A stretch of 64,000 nucleotides of DNA from assembly GCA_009760855.2 (NCBI GenBank), contig WPIO01000279.1, positions 62,001 to 126,000 on the forward strand. Direction: 5' to 3'. The stretch comes from Cristatella mucedo (taxonomy: Eukaryota; Bryozoa; Phylactolaemata; Cristatellidae). Below, one piece after another: positions 35,090 to 47,329 of this stretch. The position numbers were made by a program, and so were the translations under genes. A model generated the notes under the pieces. It was not told the DNA's origin. It saw only the letters and a program-made list of their open reading frames with translations, and did not search any database. Each line of letters starts with the position of its first letter. The first letter of the stretch is position 1.

Positions 35090-36110
35090 AATATGATGTC
35101 CATATTAGGTATACGTAAATGGTTAGATTCCGAATAGTGAAGTCAATGGTTAGCTTGAGAAGGGAGAATACCTGACTAATGTGCTGGAGACAAGAATAAG
35201 TGAGATATCTAAAGAGACAGACCCTTGAAGTCGATGCACTATTTGACTGGAACTACAGGTACGAGTACTGGATCAGACAGAAGTGGTGCGAAGTATCAAC
35301 TATGGTGCTCCTGGTAGAAAAGCCTAGCTGCAGTTTTTCCCGACTGTAAAAACCTGATTAAACAATACAATAGATGAGCAAGCAATAAATTGCAGAAGTT
35401 GAGACTGGATGCAAAAATTGTGCTGAATAACTTGTTATGTAGTATCCCTGTGTGAGAAAGCTGTAGTTTTAATTAAGTTACAGGGCTAGAAGCCGCTAAA
35501 ATCGACTGTTGAAGCTAATGTGATCGTCATGTAAAAGTTCACTTTACATCAACAAACTTAGATGTCGTGTATATTCATCAGAAGGTATGCTGGCTGAGCG
35601 GATTTCCAGTGCTAGGTTTTTCAATTAGAAACTGACTTAGTTATTAAGCTATTCGCATTTGGTTGAGTCTGAGTGCTTCAAGTCGTTTGCTGTTTAGCAA
35701 TTTGCTCACACTCAAGCTCATAGCAAAGTATAAGCCGCTAAAACAACTAGACCAAGCCCAGAGCCTTGTGAGACCAAATAATTCATAGATTGCTCCGGTT
35801 CTCATTTAGTGTTCATATCACTGCTCTAGAGTCTTTCATTTAGATAAGATTTAAGCCATTTCAGTTCTGCACCATTAAGGCCCATGCGAAATGGGAGGCC
35901 CTCTGCAATCTGCAGTATAAAAACAACAGAGTGACATAGAAAAACGAGGAGAGAGCTCGCCCCTCTGTCTGCGTTTCTAAAACTGGGAGTATACAATCAA
36001 AGCAAATATGACTCCTGGCGACAATTAGCTCTAATCTAGACTGTAAATAACTAGCTAGGTTTCCGATTAAACATACGACTTCCGCTGCTCTGCAAGGACT
36101 CATTTGGATG
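35090..36110 (-). mobile_element. L2-like family A fragment, old
   Basis: Strongly diverged but collinear with the RT and 3' part of family A on the minus strand (antisense of LQW near 35855, of the GVPQG region near 35760). No intact frame. Confidence 0.65.
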
Positions 36111-36114
36111 TTTT

Positions 36115-37240
36115 CGATATGGTAGGTATAATTAGATCAGGAAGAAATTTTCATAGTCCTTTTGGTCTAGCTTCTCTTTTTTCGACATGTGGCCTCACTC
36201 GAGCCTCTTTCACAGTTGCTGGGATTTGGTCTGAGACAAATGACGTATTTATGATGCATGTTTTGCATGGCAGCCACAGAAACTTTCATCTTAGGAGTAG
36301 GACAGTATTAATACTATCTAAAAACTATTTACCTTTTTATTAGGACATGAACTTAAGGATGAAGTCACCCGTAGCGTTTTTCAATACAGACAATGCTGTG
36401 TTTCACGAAATTTCTAGTCGGGTGTCCAAGGTCTATGCTGCCAACATAGGTATTCAGTTTGTCATCTCTGTTATGTTGACAAATATTCTATGTAAGTGAC
36501 TCAGCTGCAAGCTGCTAGCGTTTACGTGTCCATATGCACGTAATTTTGAATAAGCTGCGGTCAAATAACTAACAGATATGCCAATAAAACGTCTTAACTA
36601 CGGTATAATAACGGTTCAATTACGGCTTCCATGTTTGACATGAAAAAGATTTTCATTTCCCAAATAAAATAATGCAACACAAACATTATTTCATTATGTT
36701 TGGTTTTCCGGAGTCCAGTGTTAACAATCTACCCTGGACTGCATAGTTTTGAAAGTACCATTAAAGTTTAATCAGGTTGATTTAGGATAGACTGCGACAA
36801 TTTTGGGAACAGAGTGGTGCTCCGGGGGGGGGAGTGGAGTCTTGTTCAGCCGATTAACTGAAATTACCTGGTATTAGCTTAGAATTTCTCTAGCTAATTG
36901 ACTTCAATGAATTATGTATTGGTATAATATATCCGAGAGGCTACATCTTGGCTTTTCGTTTGCTGTAAGATAATACGATGTAGACACGTTATCGACTTCT
37001 TTCGAAACAACGAGAAGATGTGTAATAATAACGAAGGCATCGACGGGTTTGCAAATGCAATGAAAGGAAAAAGGTCGATTGGTTGCATCTGCCAAGCTTA
37101 TAGTTATAAATCATTGGTAAATGTATAGCCTAGCTTTGCTTTAGCAGTGTCTGAGCCGAATTAGCTTAATGCAATTAAGGCACCTGGCATTAATTTTTAT
37201 AAAGAATGTGATCTGCAACGATACTGTTAAATAGAACACG
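36115..37240. other. No gene recognised
   Basis: AT-rich, with a single G10-type homopolymer near 36823. No supported frame. Confidence 0.4.
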
Positions 37241-37249
37241 GAAAAGAGC

Positions 37250-38240
37250 CTTTTTATTCTGTCTCTTTTTCACGTACTCAGACGCGCTGCATTGGGTGAG
37301 CAGTGGACACTGCTGTCTTCGAGCAAAATGGCCAGCGCTCACCAAAATACCAACGTGTTGAGCAAATTGAATTTACAAAATATCTTGTCAGAGTATAGAT
37401 TTTGATTTTATTGAAGTCCTTTTTCCATCGGACTCAGATTTGGCTGGCTGAGCTAGTAAAGCATGCTTGGAGAATTCTACCAAGCTTCAAGCTGTCTCTG
37501 GGAGCAAATGCGTGACAACACGGAAGCGTCAAGAGGACTTCAGCGACGTTGGATCAGCAACGTTGCATTCGGCCGGTGCTCCTTGCAAGACGACACAACG
37601 CATAATTTCCTCACTTCCACATTCAAGCTGCTTTGTGTCGACGCCGACCTTCGGGTGCTATCACGTATCAAAGCGAGTCCATATGCCGTAACGGAGCGCC
37701 AACTCAGTAGTAGACCACACAAGCCAGTTTTAACTGGCTGCACTATGGTAGCTCTGCAGTCCCGTTTGGCCAATCGTATCGTGTCCAGTGACGAACACTG
37801 TCTAAAAATGATGAAGCTATTTAAAAAAATGATAACCACAGCTTGAACCACGAAACGACTTCATGCTGAAAGACAAGATTTCCTCTCACTATCCTGTTTG
37901 GAACAATAATGAGCACCTACATACTTTCGTCGCAATTCTCGCCTCCTGACATAGAGCGCTCTAACGAGCGTTCGTGTTCGTTGCAGAATTCTTCCGAAAA
38001 CCGAAGTTCTTACGAACATCGTATACGGAAACGATACAGCTAAGACCTGTTTAAAGTTATTCTGATTGTTATTTGACCGTAGCGCGTAAGAAATTACGTG
38101 CCTATGGACATCTAAACGCTTATCGCTTCGGGCTGCTGGGTCTCCCACGCCGGCGGCGGCCTTAGCTACGCCGGCGGCTAGTAACCTACTTGTTAGTTAT
38201 GTTCGTCAGCAGCTGCTATCGCTTCGTCATCGTACATCAA
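37250..38240 (+). other. family A 5' region
   Basis: Shared with fragments at 10990-11640 and 46985-47185, which shows it belongs to the element. A 127-codon frame at 37463-37846 is not conserved in the 10990 copy, so I treat it as 5' UTR or a decayed first ORF. Confidence 0.55.
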
Positions 38241-38249
38241 ATGCATTTC

Positions 38250-39198
38250 TAGATATTAATGTTGTTGCTAAGATTCATGAACTATGCATTAACAAAAGGA
38301 AAGCACCCCGTAGCCGCCGCGGTGGCCGGAACCGCCAGCTCAGTTGCCGCTCGTTTGGTATTCCTAGCATTGTCTCGAACCGCTCAGCAAGCTCCCCCGC
38401 ATGCGTCACTGTTAATCTCTATAACTGAGTGGTCATTAGGCCTGTTGTAACCCAATCGGCCAGACTTGACGCTTGCCTTTCGAATCCTCGCTCAATGTGC
38501 AATAAACCTCTAGTAATAAACGACCTTATTTATGAAAATGGTATCGACCTGCTCGCCCTAACTGAAACTTGGCTGAAATCGATAAACTGCCCGACAATTA
38601 AAGACGCTACTCTATCTGGTTTAACGTTCTTTCACACCACCCCTAGATCAATCAAAACTGGAGGTGGAGTTGCTATTATCGTGCACTCGAAATTCAACTT
38701 CAACCATTTGCGGTACCCTCGAAGCAGTCTTTTGAATCAATTGTCCTGGTCTCACCCGAAAACAAGCTACCGATGGTGGCAGTAGTCTATCGCCCACCAG
38801 GTACCAAATCCTCCTTCATCTCAGATTTCTCCGATCTCATTTCGATTCTGTGTGCAAGAAATCGATCCTTCCTCGTTATGGGTGATTTCAACGTTCGCTT
38901 TGATAACTTATCTGACGCTTTCAGCACCGAATTTCGTGCATTGACAGACTCATTATCTCTTGTGGCTCATGTGGATGGCCCTACCCACATAAAGGGTCAC
39001 ACACTCGACCAAATTTTCTCATATAACTGCACTTTGTCATCACCAATTATCACCAAATCCTGCGTATCTGACCACATGCAGATCTCATTCAATCTACAGT
39101 GTGTGCCCAAATTCTCCTCTAAAATAACCTGTGAGTCGCGAAACCTCAGGACCCTTGACATCGATGCTGCCGTGCGAGAATATCTGCTTCACCTTTGA
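38250..39198 (+). pseudogene. family A ORF2, APE-type endonuclease domain
   Basis: Order seen: a basic start (RSRRGGRNRQ), an in-frame TGA at 38426-38428, NPRSMCNKPLVINDLI, LLALTETWLK (catalytic Glu), GGGVAIIV, a frameshift near 38720, VAVVYRPPGT, FLVMGDFNVRFD (catalytic Asp/Asn), GPTHIKGHTLDQIF and CVSDHMQI (catalytic His). These are the standard positions of a metal-dependent APE nuclease, which nicks target DNA to prime reverse transcription. A further frameshift near 39190 separates it from the RT part. Confidence 0.85.
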
Positions 39199-41215
39199 TG
39201 CTCAGTCCTCCCTCCGATCTGTCAGCACTGGTAGATTGCTACAACACGACACTAGCTGACAAGCTCGACGAGTTTGCACCTCTAAAAAAGCGCACTGTGC
39301 GCGCCCCCCCCCGCCTAGACGGCCTATGGTTTACCGCAGACATTAAACTAGCCAAGTCTACTAAACGAAGGCTTGAAAAGGCATACAAAAGATCCGGACT
39401 AACTGTCCATTGACAGGCATATGAAGACTACTGTAGGTCGTACCAATCGATCCTAGCAAAGGCCAAGTCTAGCTTCTATAGAAACATTGATGAATCACAG
39501 ATGCACAATCCAAAAATGCTGATGTCGACAATAAACCTTCTCCTCAACCGTTCCCAGGTTAGCTCCTTACCTGATGATCCCTGTAATGATCTAGCCGATC
39601 GCTTCTCTCGATTCTTTGTGCAGAAGATAGACACGATCAGGGAATCCATCCCTGCGATGACAACCTTCCCACTAGAATGCTGTTCCTCGGTTCCTCGCTG
39701 CACCTCAATGTCTGCATTTAAGCAGGTCACTATAGATCTAGTCCTAAAGCTCGTATCTCAATCAAAGAAGACAACAAGTCCACTGGACCCTATTCCCACT
39801 GTCCTGCTCCTATGCTGCATTGATCTGCTGCTGCCATGCATAACCAACATCATTAATATGACATTAGCCTCAGGTCAGGTCCCAGCACCTTTCGAAAAAG
39901 CTGTAGTCAGGCCTCTCCTCAAGAAAGCAACACTAGACCAAGAGAACTTAAGCAACTATCGCCCAGTCTCCCTTCTACCATTCCTATCAAAGACATTGGA
40001 TCTGGTCGTGGCAGACCAGCTGAACTCGTATATTGAAACTTCACACCTTGCTAGTAAGTTCCAGTCTAGCTTTAGAGCTTATCACTCCACAGAATCAGCA
40101 TTGCTTCGGGTATACAACCACCTACTCAGGAACTCAGATATGGGTAGAGTGTCACTTCTTGTTTTGCTCGATCTTTCGGCAGCTTTTGATACCATCGATC
40201 ACAAAGTACTTCTAGAGCCCCTCTCATCTCGCCTGGCATCACTGGCTCTGCTCTGCAGTGGTTCAGGTCCTATCTCAGTGGGAGACGCCAGAGTATTGAC
40301 GTGAATGGACAAAGATCATCTGAAGTACCTCTGAAATATGGAGTACCTCAGGGCTCTGTGCTAGGTCCGGTCCTTTTCACTGTTTATACTGTCCCTCTTG
40401 CTGATGTGATTGCCAAGCACAATCTAGGCTTTCACTTCTATGCAGATGACACTCAGTTGTACCTTTGCTTTGATCCCTCCCAGCCTTCGAGCACCTTAAA
40501 TTCTCTAAACTCACTTGCTGCATGCATTGATGACATCCGCACATGGGTGGCAGCAAATTTTCTAAAACTAAACTATGATAAAACTAACTTACTTGTTATG
40601 GAAAAACCCAGTGTGATTCAGAAATTGGAAAGGCTGAGTCTCAAAATTGGCTCTGCCAGCATATCTCCAGTTGAATCAGCTCGAAATCTAGGTGTCATAT
40701 TCCAAAGCAACCTCTCGTTAGACGATCACATCCGCTCCACAGTCAAATCTGCCTATTTTCAGCCTTATAACATTGCTAAAATTAAGGCTTGTTTAGATAA
40801 GGATACCACGTCCAAGTTGGTCCATGCATTGGTGACATCCCGTCTCGACTTCTGCAACTCACTGCATACTGGCCTACCAGCATGTGCGATCAGGCGATTG
40901 CAGTTGGTGCAAAACTCTGCAGCTAGGCTTGTCTGTCGTGAGCGTCGACGTTGCCACATTACTCCACTTCTCGCCGACCTGCACTGGCTACCAGTGAGGC
41001 AACGGATTGACTTCAAGGTTTTGTCGCTCACTTGTAGGTCTCCTCATTCTATGGCTCCAGCCTATCTTTCAGATATACTCCACAATCAGGCCAAGCATCG
41101 TACCACCAGCATTTCGGAATCCAACAGTCTGGAAATACCTCATACAAACCTTAAATCCTTTGGAGACGTGCATTTAACTCGTATGCTCCCCAAGCCTGGA
41201 ACTCCCTCCTGAGCT
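39199..41215 (+). pseudogene. family A ORF2, reverse transcriptase domain
   Basis: Seen in order: the connecting segment (DCYNTTLADKLDEFAPLKKR), an in-frame TGA at 39411, FSRFFVQKIDTIRESI, SNYRPVSLLPFLSKTLD, STESALLRVYNHLLR, VLLDLSAAFDTIDHK (first catalytic Asp), a one-base frameshift near 40229, KYGVPQGSVLGPVLFTVYT, FHFYADDTQLYLCF (catalytic DD) and the thumb (LKLNYDKTNLLVM), then the C-terminal LVQNSAARLVCRERR...LADLHWLPVRQRIDFK block that marks this group. It copies element RNA at the nicked target. At least three frameshifts and two stops inactivate the whole ORF. Confidence 0.9.
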
Positions 41216-41554
41216 GCGTCAGAACATCCCCTGACCTGACCACATTTAAAAGGAACTTAAAAACACACCTATTTAGGACAGCATTTAGTGGGTCCCTGTG
41301 ATTCGTCCTTGATTTGCTTATGGGTGCTGACACTGTGCATGCTGCCACTAACCACATTTGCATGCTGACCCTGTGCATGTCACCCCTAACCATATTATTC
41401 ATTTTGTTTGTTTTTCAAGCATGATTTTACTTACTATTGAATATCACTTTGCAGCAAATGTAAAGCGCCTAAAAAGAGATTAAGTTCTCTGACGGCGCTT
41501 TATCAAGTGCAATATTATTATTATTATTATTCGCAATCAATACTTATACTTGAA

Positions 41555-41660
41555 GAACGAACACTTACCATTCAATGGCATTTCACTTTACAGCAAATTA
41601 AAGCGCCTAGAGAGAGATTAAGTTCTCTGAGGGCGCTTTATAAGTGAATTATTCCTATTA
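41555..41660 (+). mobile_element. second family A 3' tail
   Basis: CATTTCACTTTACAGCAAAT to CTTTATAAGTGAATTATT, directly downstream of the full-length copy's own (TTA)n end. Confidence 0.8.
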
Positions 41661-41689
41661 TTAACACAGGTTTTAGCCTTCACTGTCAA

Positions 41690-41960
41690 ACTTAATACCG
41701 TAACAAGGTGGATCACCAGACTTGCAGAAATGTGAACTATGCCACTGGTGGACTGAACAGCAATGCATGTTTATTTGTAGCGACTGTCTGAGGAAAAAGG
41801 TAAGACACTTGAAATAAAACATTAAGCATGAAGTCCTCTTCAGCAAAGACTGTTTGATAGGAAAAGGAACTCGTCTCTTGTGAATTCTCATATGACCTCT
41901 GCTCTCTCGATGTTGAGAGATTTTGAGAAGATACAAAATAAAGCATTTGTATTTAGTTAT
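41690..41960 (-). pseudogene. decayed C2H2 zinc-finger exon
   Basis: Minus strand: KYKC, ISQHRESRGHMRIHKRRVPF, which follows the C2H2 pattern up to HMRIH plus a TGEKPF-like linker (here KRRVPF). The second Cys of the pair is lost, and the following fingers can only be traced by shifting frame (FAEED; ATNKH). This is inferred to be the remnant of a zinc-finger transcription factor gene or pseudogene. Confidence 0.4.
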
Positions 41961-42195
41961 AGTTGAATGAAGAATCAACGGTAAGGGAGACAGATCTAGA
42001 CGATTGAAAAAAATATTGTTGCAATGGCAGAAGGGAAATTTCAAGAATGATGTAATCACTAATAATGGCAGCTTCTCCTATCTCCTACAGGAAAATGCCA
42101 GTAGGTTTGCGTCCGGTACATTTTGATCCTACATTATCTTTCTTGTTAGATGCAGCTTCGTAGTGAAGTGTCTGTACCAGACCACGCTCAGCCAA

Positions 42196-42201
42196 TTTAT
42201 T
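42196..42201 (-). terminator. AATAAA polyadenylation signal
   Basis: AATAAA on the minus strand about 97 bases after the stop of the candidate exon at 42298-42413. Confidence 0.3.
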
Positions 42202-42297
42202 GAGAATTATATAGGCTTCTATTGTTTAGACGATCGTGAAACAGAGCTGTACAGCGAACAATGTGACTGTGAATTTTTTCTAGCGACAAGTCGCGAC

Positions 42298-42413
42298 TCA
42301 GCCCTGAAGATACCTGCGAGACTTCCGTCTTTCAACGTCGGATACGTAGAGGGTCTTTTTTCCAAATTCCAAAGTTGCCTTGCAAGTTGGTATTGCCATA
42401 GTTGCATCAGTTT
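42298..42413 (-). CDS. candidate terminal exon, 37 aa (possibly P3)
   Basis: Acceptor AACGACTAG, then in phase 1 the frame TDATMAIPTCKATLEFGKKT, LYVSDVERRKSRRYLQG and TGA, followed by AATAAA. Phase and distance (about 5.6 kb below the P3 exon at 47985, against 6.1 kb in P1) would allow it to be the P3 last exon. It shows no similarity to the P1/P2 terminal exons. Other frames here are also open, on both strands, so support is weak. Confidence 0.28.
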
Positions 42414-42419
42414 CTAGTC

Positions 42420-43615
42420 GTTGACGTTCTGATTGCGACTGTAGGTAATCCTGCCCTTTAAAAGGCATTAATTGGGCGAAGCAAACTCATTTAGCATAGG
42501 TAAATAAACGCTAAGCAATCTTGACTTGTGAACTATAATTGACAAGCTTTCCGTGTTCAAGGCCGAGAAATGCCACGTAATTTCCACTTCAGATAGCTGC
42601 ATAGCACATGCAGTGCATTTAAGTGTGTACTGCAGTGTGAACATTTCCCTTGACTTCTATGTGCATGCCAGCCTGTGTTTTGCTATTTTCATGCAATTTA
42701 TTACGTTGGAGGGGCACAAGTTGCAGCATTTATAGAGTGGGAATACACGTCTCGCTAGCCTTTTCACAAGCAATAACTAAGTCGTGCTTATCCGGCATGA
42801 TACATACAATGCAAAGCCGTAAGAAAAACAACCACGGAAACACAAAAACCTTGGATCAAGCCTTTCCAGTAAACGTAAAAGTGTTTTAGGCCGCTTTTAA
42901 ACTCGGAGGACTCATACCGCTTCTTTAATTAGTCTCGCTGGAGTTCAATAGTGCGTTAGCATTGAACGTTTACAAAATTTCTCAACCGCTTAGATAAGGC
43001 ATCAGAGGAAGCTTATTGGTTAACTCCACTCATAGGATATGGCCATGAAGAATCGCTCCCTGTTAGACCTTAAGCCCTTTAATGGATCTTTAACTAGAAC
43101 AGACGTCCGCTTTGCTAAGATTACTCAGGAAAACTTCAAGTCGATAAACGTCTGTTGAAATAATGTACACGGGTTTGATTGGCAGTTGGGGGAATCGAGT
43201 GTGACGAGCTGGTAGCTTGAAGCTGAACAGTAATTATTTGTGTAGTTATAAAGACTAATGAAAAAAGTGAGGCCTGAATGTAAGCGACAAGTCGAAGTTG
43301 AGACCTCAGATATCTAAAACAAAACTAGTACTTGTTGCTCATTATTAGTATGGTGTGCTAACTACTGAGGTTACGACTCACGACTAGTTGCTTGATTCAA
43401 TTTACCCAAAAAGCTGCAATTTGGTATTTATTGAAATAAAATCAGAGCATCATACGCGAGTGATAAATATGGCAATCAGGCTCTTCCGGATTTTGCATTT
43501 TGCATTGCTGGAATACCTATATGATGTAGCCTAGGAAACTGGCAGGTGCTGTCATTTTTAGAAGGTTTACTGTGAGTATATTTATCTGAAGTTTGTGCAT
43601 TCCAATCTGAAGATA
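42420..43615. other. No firm gene
   Basis: Mixed AT-rich sequence. No splice-supported frame and no repeat family recognised. Confidence 0.4.
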
Positions 43616-43619
43616 CTTG

Positions 43620-43792
43620 ATCTGCTTTGACTCTAACTTATAATTCCATGTCTGACCTGTTATTATTGGTAAATTGCTACAACACGACACTCGTAGACAA
43701 TGTCGATCGGCTCCCATCTTTGACGAACCAAACAGCGAACATTCTCTTAGACTGTTTTGGGTTTACCCTGGACGATAAACTAGTTGGGTCTA
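43620..43792 (+). mobile_element. L2-like family A internal fragment
   Basis: Matches the endonuclease-RT linker (VNCYNTTLVDNVDRLPSL compares with VDCYNTTLADKLDEFAPL in the full copy). It ends exactly where an inverted family A tail begins. Confidence 0.75.
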
Positions 43793-44040
43793 CTATAATA
43801 ATAATAATAATAGGCTTGATAAAAAGCCTTCACAGAACCCAATCTGTTTATCGAAACTTTACATTTGCTGCGACGTAAACAAGTTCAAACGACTTATGGT
43901 ATCATGCTTCATATACAATATCAGTAACATGGTTAGGTATGAGGTGCACAGTGCCAGTTTGCAAGTATGACTGGTGGCGGCAGGCAACAGTGTCCACATG
44001 CATAACACATAAAGGACGAATCACAGGAATCAACTGAATA
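43793..44040 (-). mobile_element. L2-like family A 3' tail
   Basis: Antisense (ATT)n, GGCTTGATAAAAAGCC, then the 3' untranslated segments to GGACGAATCACAGGAATC. Confidence 0.75.
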
Positions 44041-44044
44041 AAAG

Positions 44045-44610
44045 TATATCTCGTTAAAGATTCAGAAATTTAAAATGCTTATACAATGTATTTGATCTTT
44101 GATTTGGAAATAATATTAATGGCAGTAATCTTTTTCTTACAAGACGTGCAAAACATTTTGAAGACAAGTATGTGTTTGGCAGGTCAAGAACTAAAAAAAT
44201 GCTATGCTAATTACTTATTTTTTGCTTAAGCATTAAAATTTTTCTAGCTTCTAGCTTTGTGTTACCAGTTTGGTATGTTAATGCAAAAAGGCCTCGAACA
44301 AATGCAACGTAAACAATAGAAATTACCAAGTTTAATTACAAAATGTTAAGGTGCATTCACCAAGTTTTGTGTAACCCTATACATAATTATGTAGTAATAA
44401 TCAGTCTTTCGTTCCAAAAATTTATTTCAGTATAGTCATTGAACGTCATGTTGTGAGAAATCATTCTTACCAAACAAGATTTGGTGCATATTTTACGGCA
44501 GCCCTGGCTATTTTCGATGACAACTGAAGTTTCACTTGGTACGGTTAATTTGAATCAGTAAATTAAAAAAATGAAATAAATGAATGGCAGCCGGGCTATT
44601 TTATGTTAGG
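44045..44610. other. No gene recognised
   Basis: AT-rich sequence with no supported frame. Confidence 0.4.
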
Positions 44611-44615
44611 TAGTC

Positions 44616-44902
<287 letters not shown>

Positions 44903-45288
44903 CATCATAGACATACGACATCTCTTTTGAATTATTCTTTCTATTGCCATTGAGCCTGCAATTGAGCAAGCTCAATGAATGCACACAAACGGCTTAAAGT
45001 ACGGCTCTAGAGGCCGAGATTGAAGCGCGTCAGCTCCAGAGTGTTTTGTTTTACACACTCCTGCTTCTTTTCTACAAAAAGTGGGTTCAAACTAGATGAA
45101 AATTATTGAATGTGTCCTTTAAGAATAATATTCCAAATAATTGCAAGAATGTATCATGCGCAAAGCAACTATGAGTGCCGATCGGGTAGCAATAACGAAG
45201 GTGACATTTAGCCAAGCTTTCGCATGCTCCCAGAGATGCAGCAGGCGACTTGTCTCTACCGCTCTCCTACTAGTAGAGCCCACCTGCG

Positions 45289-45296
45289 TATAAAAG
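45289..45296 (+). promoter_or_regulatory. possible TATA-box core promoter
   Basis: GCGTATAAAAGCCG lies in a locally GC-rich stretch, with an initiator-like TCAGTGC about 33 bases downstream (near 45328). No clear downstream gene on this strand is identified, so this is a motif-level call. Confidence 0.25.
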
Positions 45297-45299
45297 CCG

Positions 45300-45885
45300 A
45301 TACGGGCGCTTGCCACCAACAGTAGCTGTCAGTGCAACTGTGTTTTGGCATGCGATTTGACATTAAAAGGCACATAGTCTTCGACGCAGTCTATATGGAT
45401 GCGGTCCGCAATTTCTAATTTCTGAAAGCGCCACTTGAAGCGCCACAACAAATACAGTCTCGCTAGCTCATTTGATAGAGCTAATACTGGTTGCATCGAG
45501 GCTACGCCGTGAGTTAATCACGTCAAGATTACAGCTTCCATTTCTCAATGCATTGACGGTCAGACTTCAGCCTTTCGTCATGTCGTCATAATCTCATGCC
45601 AGCTATACGCTCCCGATATATTTTCTTTTTAGCAATTTGTTCTAAAATATTTGTACTGGAGCACTATCATTAATCATGGGTGACAGCTCGATCTCACAGA
45701 TACCTATAAGACAATAATTTGAACACTAGCTATTTTTATTCCCGTAAGACTCTTGAAATATAATTGCGAACATTTGAATATTGCTCCATGTATGTACCAC
45801 TTTCTTATAAAGAAATATAGCATGAAACATTTCGGGATTAAGAATTTGTGAAAAATCTCTCCCTATTCATCTTTTTCAAACCTCT
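45300..45885. other. No firm gene; weak tRNA-like box near 45472
   Basis: A box A-like TAGCTCATTTGATAGAG occurs, without a matching box B. Nothing else is supported. Confidence 0.3.
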
Positions 45886-45887
45886 CA

Positions 45888-46142
45888 GTGACTCTATGTC
45901 TCTGTGTCTCTGGGTCTGTGTGTCTGTGTGTCTCTATGTCTGTGTCAGTGTCCATGTCCGTGTCCGTGTCTCCGTATCCGCATCCGTCTTCGTCTCCCAT
46001 CTCTGTCTCTGTCCCTGTCCCTGTCTCGGTCTCTGTCTCTCCGTCTCTTTGTCTCTCTGTCTCTCTGTCTGTCTCTGTCTCTGTGTCTCTGTGTCACTGT
46101 GTCTCTCTGTCTCTGTGTTTCACTGTCTCTGTGTTTCACTGT
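45888..46142. repeat. (TCTCTG/TGTCTC)n low-complexity repeat
   Basis: Imperfect hexamer-type CT/GT array. All three plus frames are open through it, which reflects composition and not a gene. Confidence 0.93.
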
Positions 46143-46254
46143 AAGTATATACAAGATAATTCAGTATATTATTTGCGAAAATTACCTAAAACATTGAATT
46201 TGAACTAAAAGAAGTGAAATGGCACGTTTCGTTGAGTTCACCAAATAAAGTGAC

Positions 46255-46760
46255 AATTACTCACTTTTAGGTCCCTTCATTCTGTGGTTCCAGCCTACCT
46301 ATCGCATTTACTACCTCGCCAGGGTTAAGCATCGTCCCATCCGTTTTTTGGAATCTAACCTTTACCGACGTCTCGCACAAACCTCAAATCAAATGGAAAC
46401 CACACCTTTATTTGTGTACGCTTTCACAGCATCGGAACTCAGTTCAGACTAGCATCGCGACAGCGACTGGCTATTCCACATTAAAAGCGAACTGAAAACG
46501 GGTCTACTAATCACAGCCTGTAGGGGATTCTCGCAATTCGTTCTTCACGGGCCTACGCCTGCTGAGGTTTTTGCATGCTACCACTAACCACCATCGACTG
46601 CCGACCCCATGCACGTTCATCAAACCTAACTATGGCATTATAATGGTTTACTGATCATGATACCATGAACTATTTGACTCTGCTTTTTATACTACAAATG
46701 TGAATTGCCTGGAAATGAATTAAGTTATCTGAAGGAGCTATATCAAACCAGTGATCGTTA
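46255..46760 (+). mobile_element. L2-like family A 3' fragment
   Basis: CTCACTTTTAGGTCCCTTCA to a decayed hairpin (GAATTAAGTTATCTGAAGG), plus strand. Confidence 0.75.
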
Positions 46761-46984
46761 CCTTTTGGATCAAGTTAACGTCCATATTAACGTTAATCGT
46801 GGAAACTATCGACAGACGTCCGTTTATTATGCTACAAAGCGATAGGGTTTTTGTTGAGTGTGTGTAACCTTAAAGACAGTATAATTAGGAAAATAGTTCT
46901 GAGGAACTAGAGAAAAAAAATATATTGTATTAGAAAGCAGCAATAACCTAGAACATTAGTTGTTTTTATTAAAGTCACCAGGTT

Positions 46985-47185
46985 TTATCTCCTAATAGCC
47001 TCTCTCGTCCATTGCAGAAAGCTCCTTCTAAAACCAAGGTTGTGCGAACATCACAGGAAGTCAGCACTACAGCTAAGACCTTTTCAAGCTTATCCGTTGC
47101 TTGTTCGATCGAGTTTCTTTAGAAATTACGTAGATATTTAAGTTTAAACGGTCAATGCCTGGGACCGGTCGTTTAACACATGCTT
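46985..47185 (+). mobile_element. L2-like family A 5'-region fragment
   Basis: Matches 37985-38140: CATTGCAGAAAGCTCCTTC, TGTGCGAACATC, ACAGCTAAGACC and AGAAATTACGT in the same order. Confidence 0.6.
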
Positions 47186-47329
47186 TTATGGCTCGAGCCC
47201 AAGACCTTTACCTTCTATGCATCGATCATGAAGCGGTCAGTAAAAGATTGTACCTTAAGCACAGGGAGAAAACAAGTGTGCATAAGATACTTTGAAAAAT
47301 CAAGTTACATATTTTAAAGTGACCATGTT

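Larger units (their letters stand above)
37250..41530 (+). mobile_element. near full-length L2-like retrotransposon, family A (dead copy)
   Basis: This reference copy of the dominant repeat has a 5' region (about 37250-38240), an ORF2-type region with APE endonuclease (38250-39190) and RT (39200-41215), then a 3' untranslated part and the hairpin-like end GTAAAGCGCC...GGGCGCTTTATCAAGTGCA followed by (TTA)n. The LLALTETWL, GDFN, SDH, LDLSAAFDTIDH and FYADDTQLY motifs place it in the L2/CR1 group of non-LTR elements. The 5' boundary is approximate. Several frameshifts and stops mean it cannot be active. No convincing separate ORF1 was identified. Confidence 0.88.

Noticed and set aside
37463-37846. 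A separate ORF1 of the family A element
   Set aside because: The 127-codon frame is not preserved in the homologous fragment at 10990-11640 and shows no ORF1 motif.
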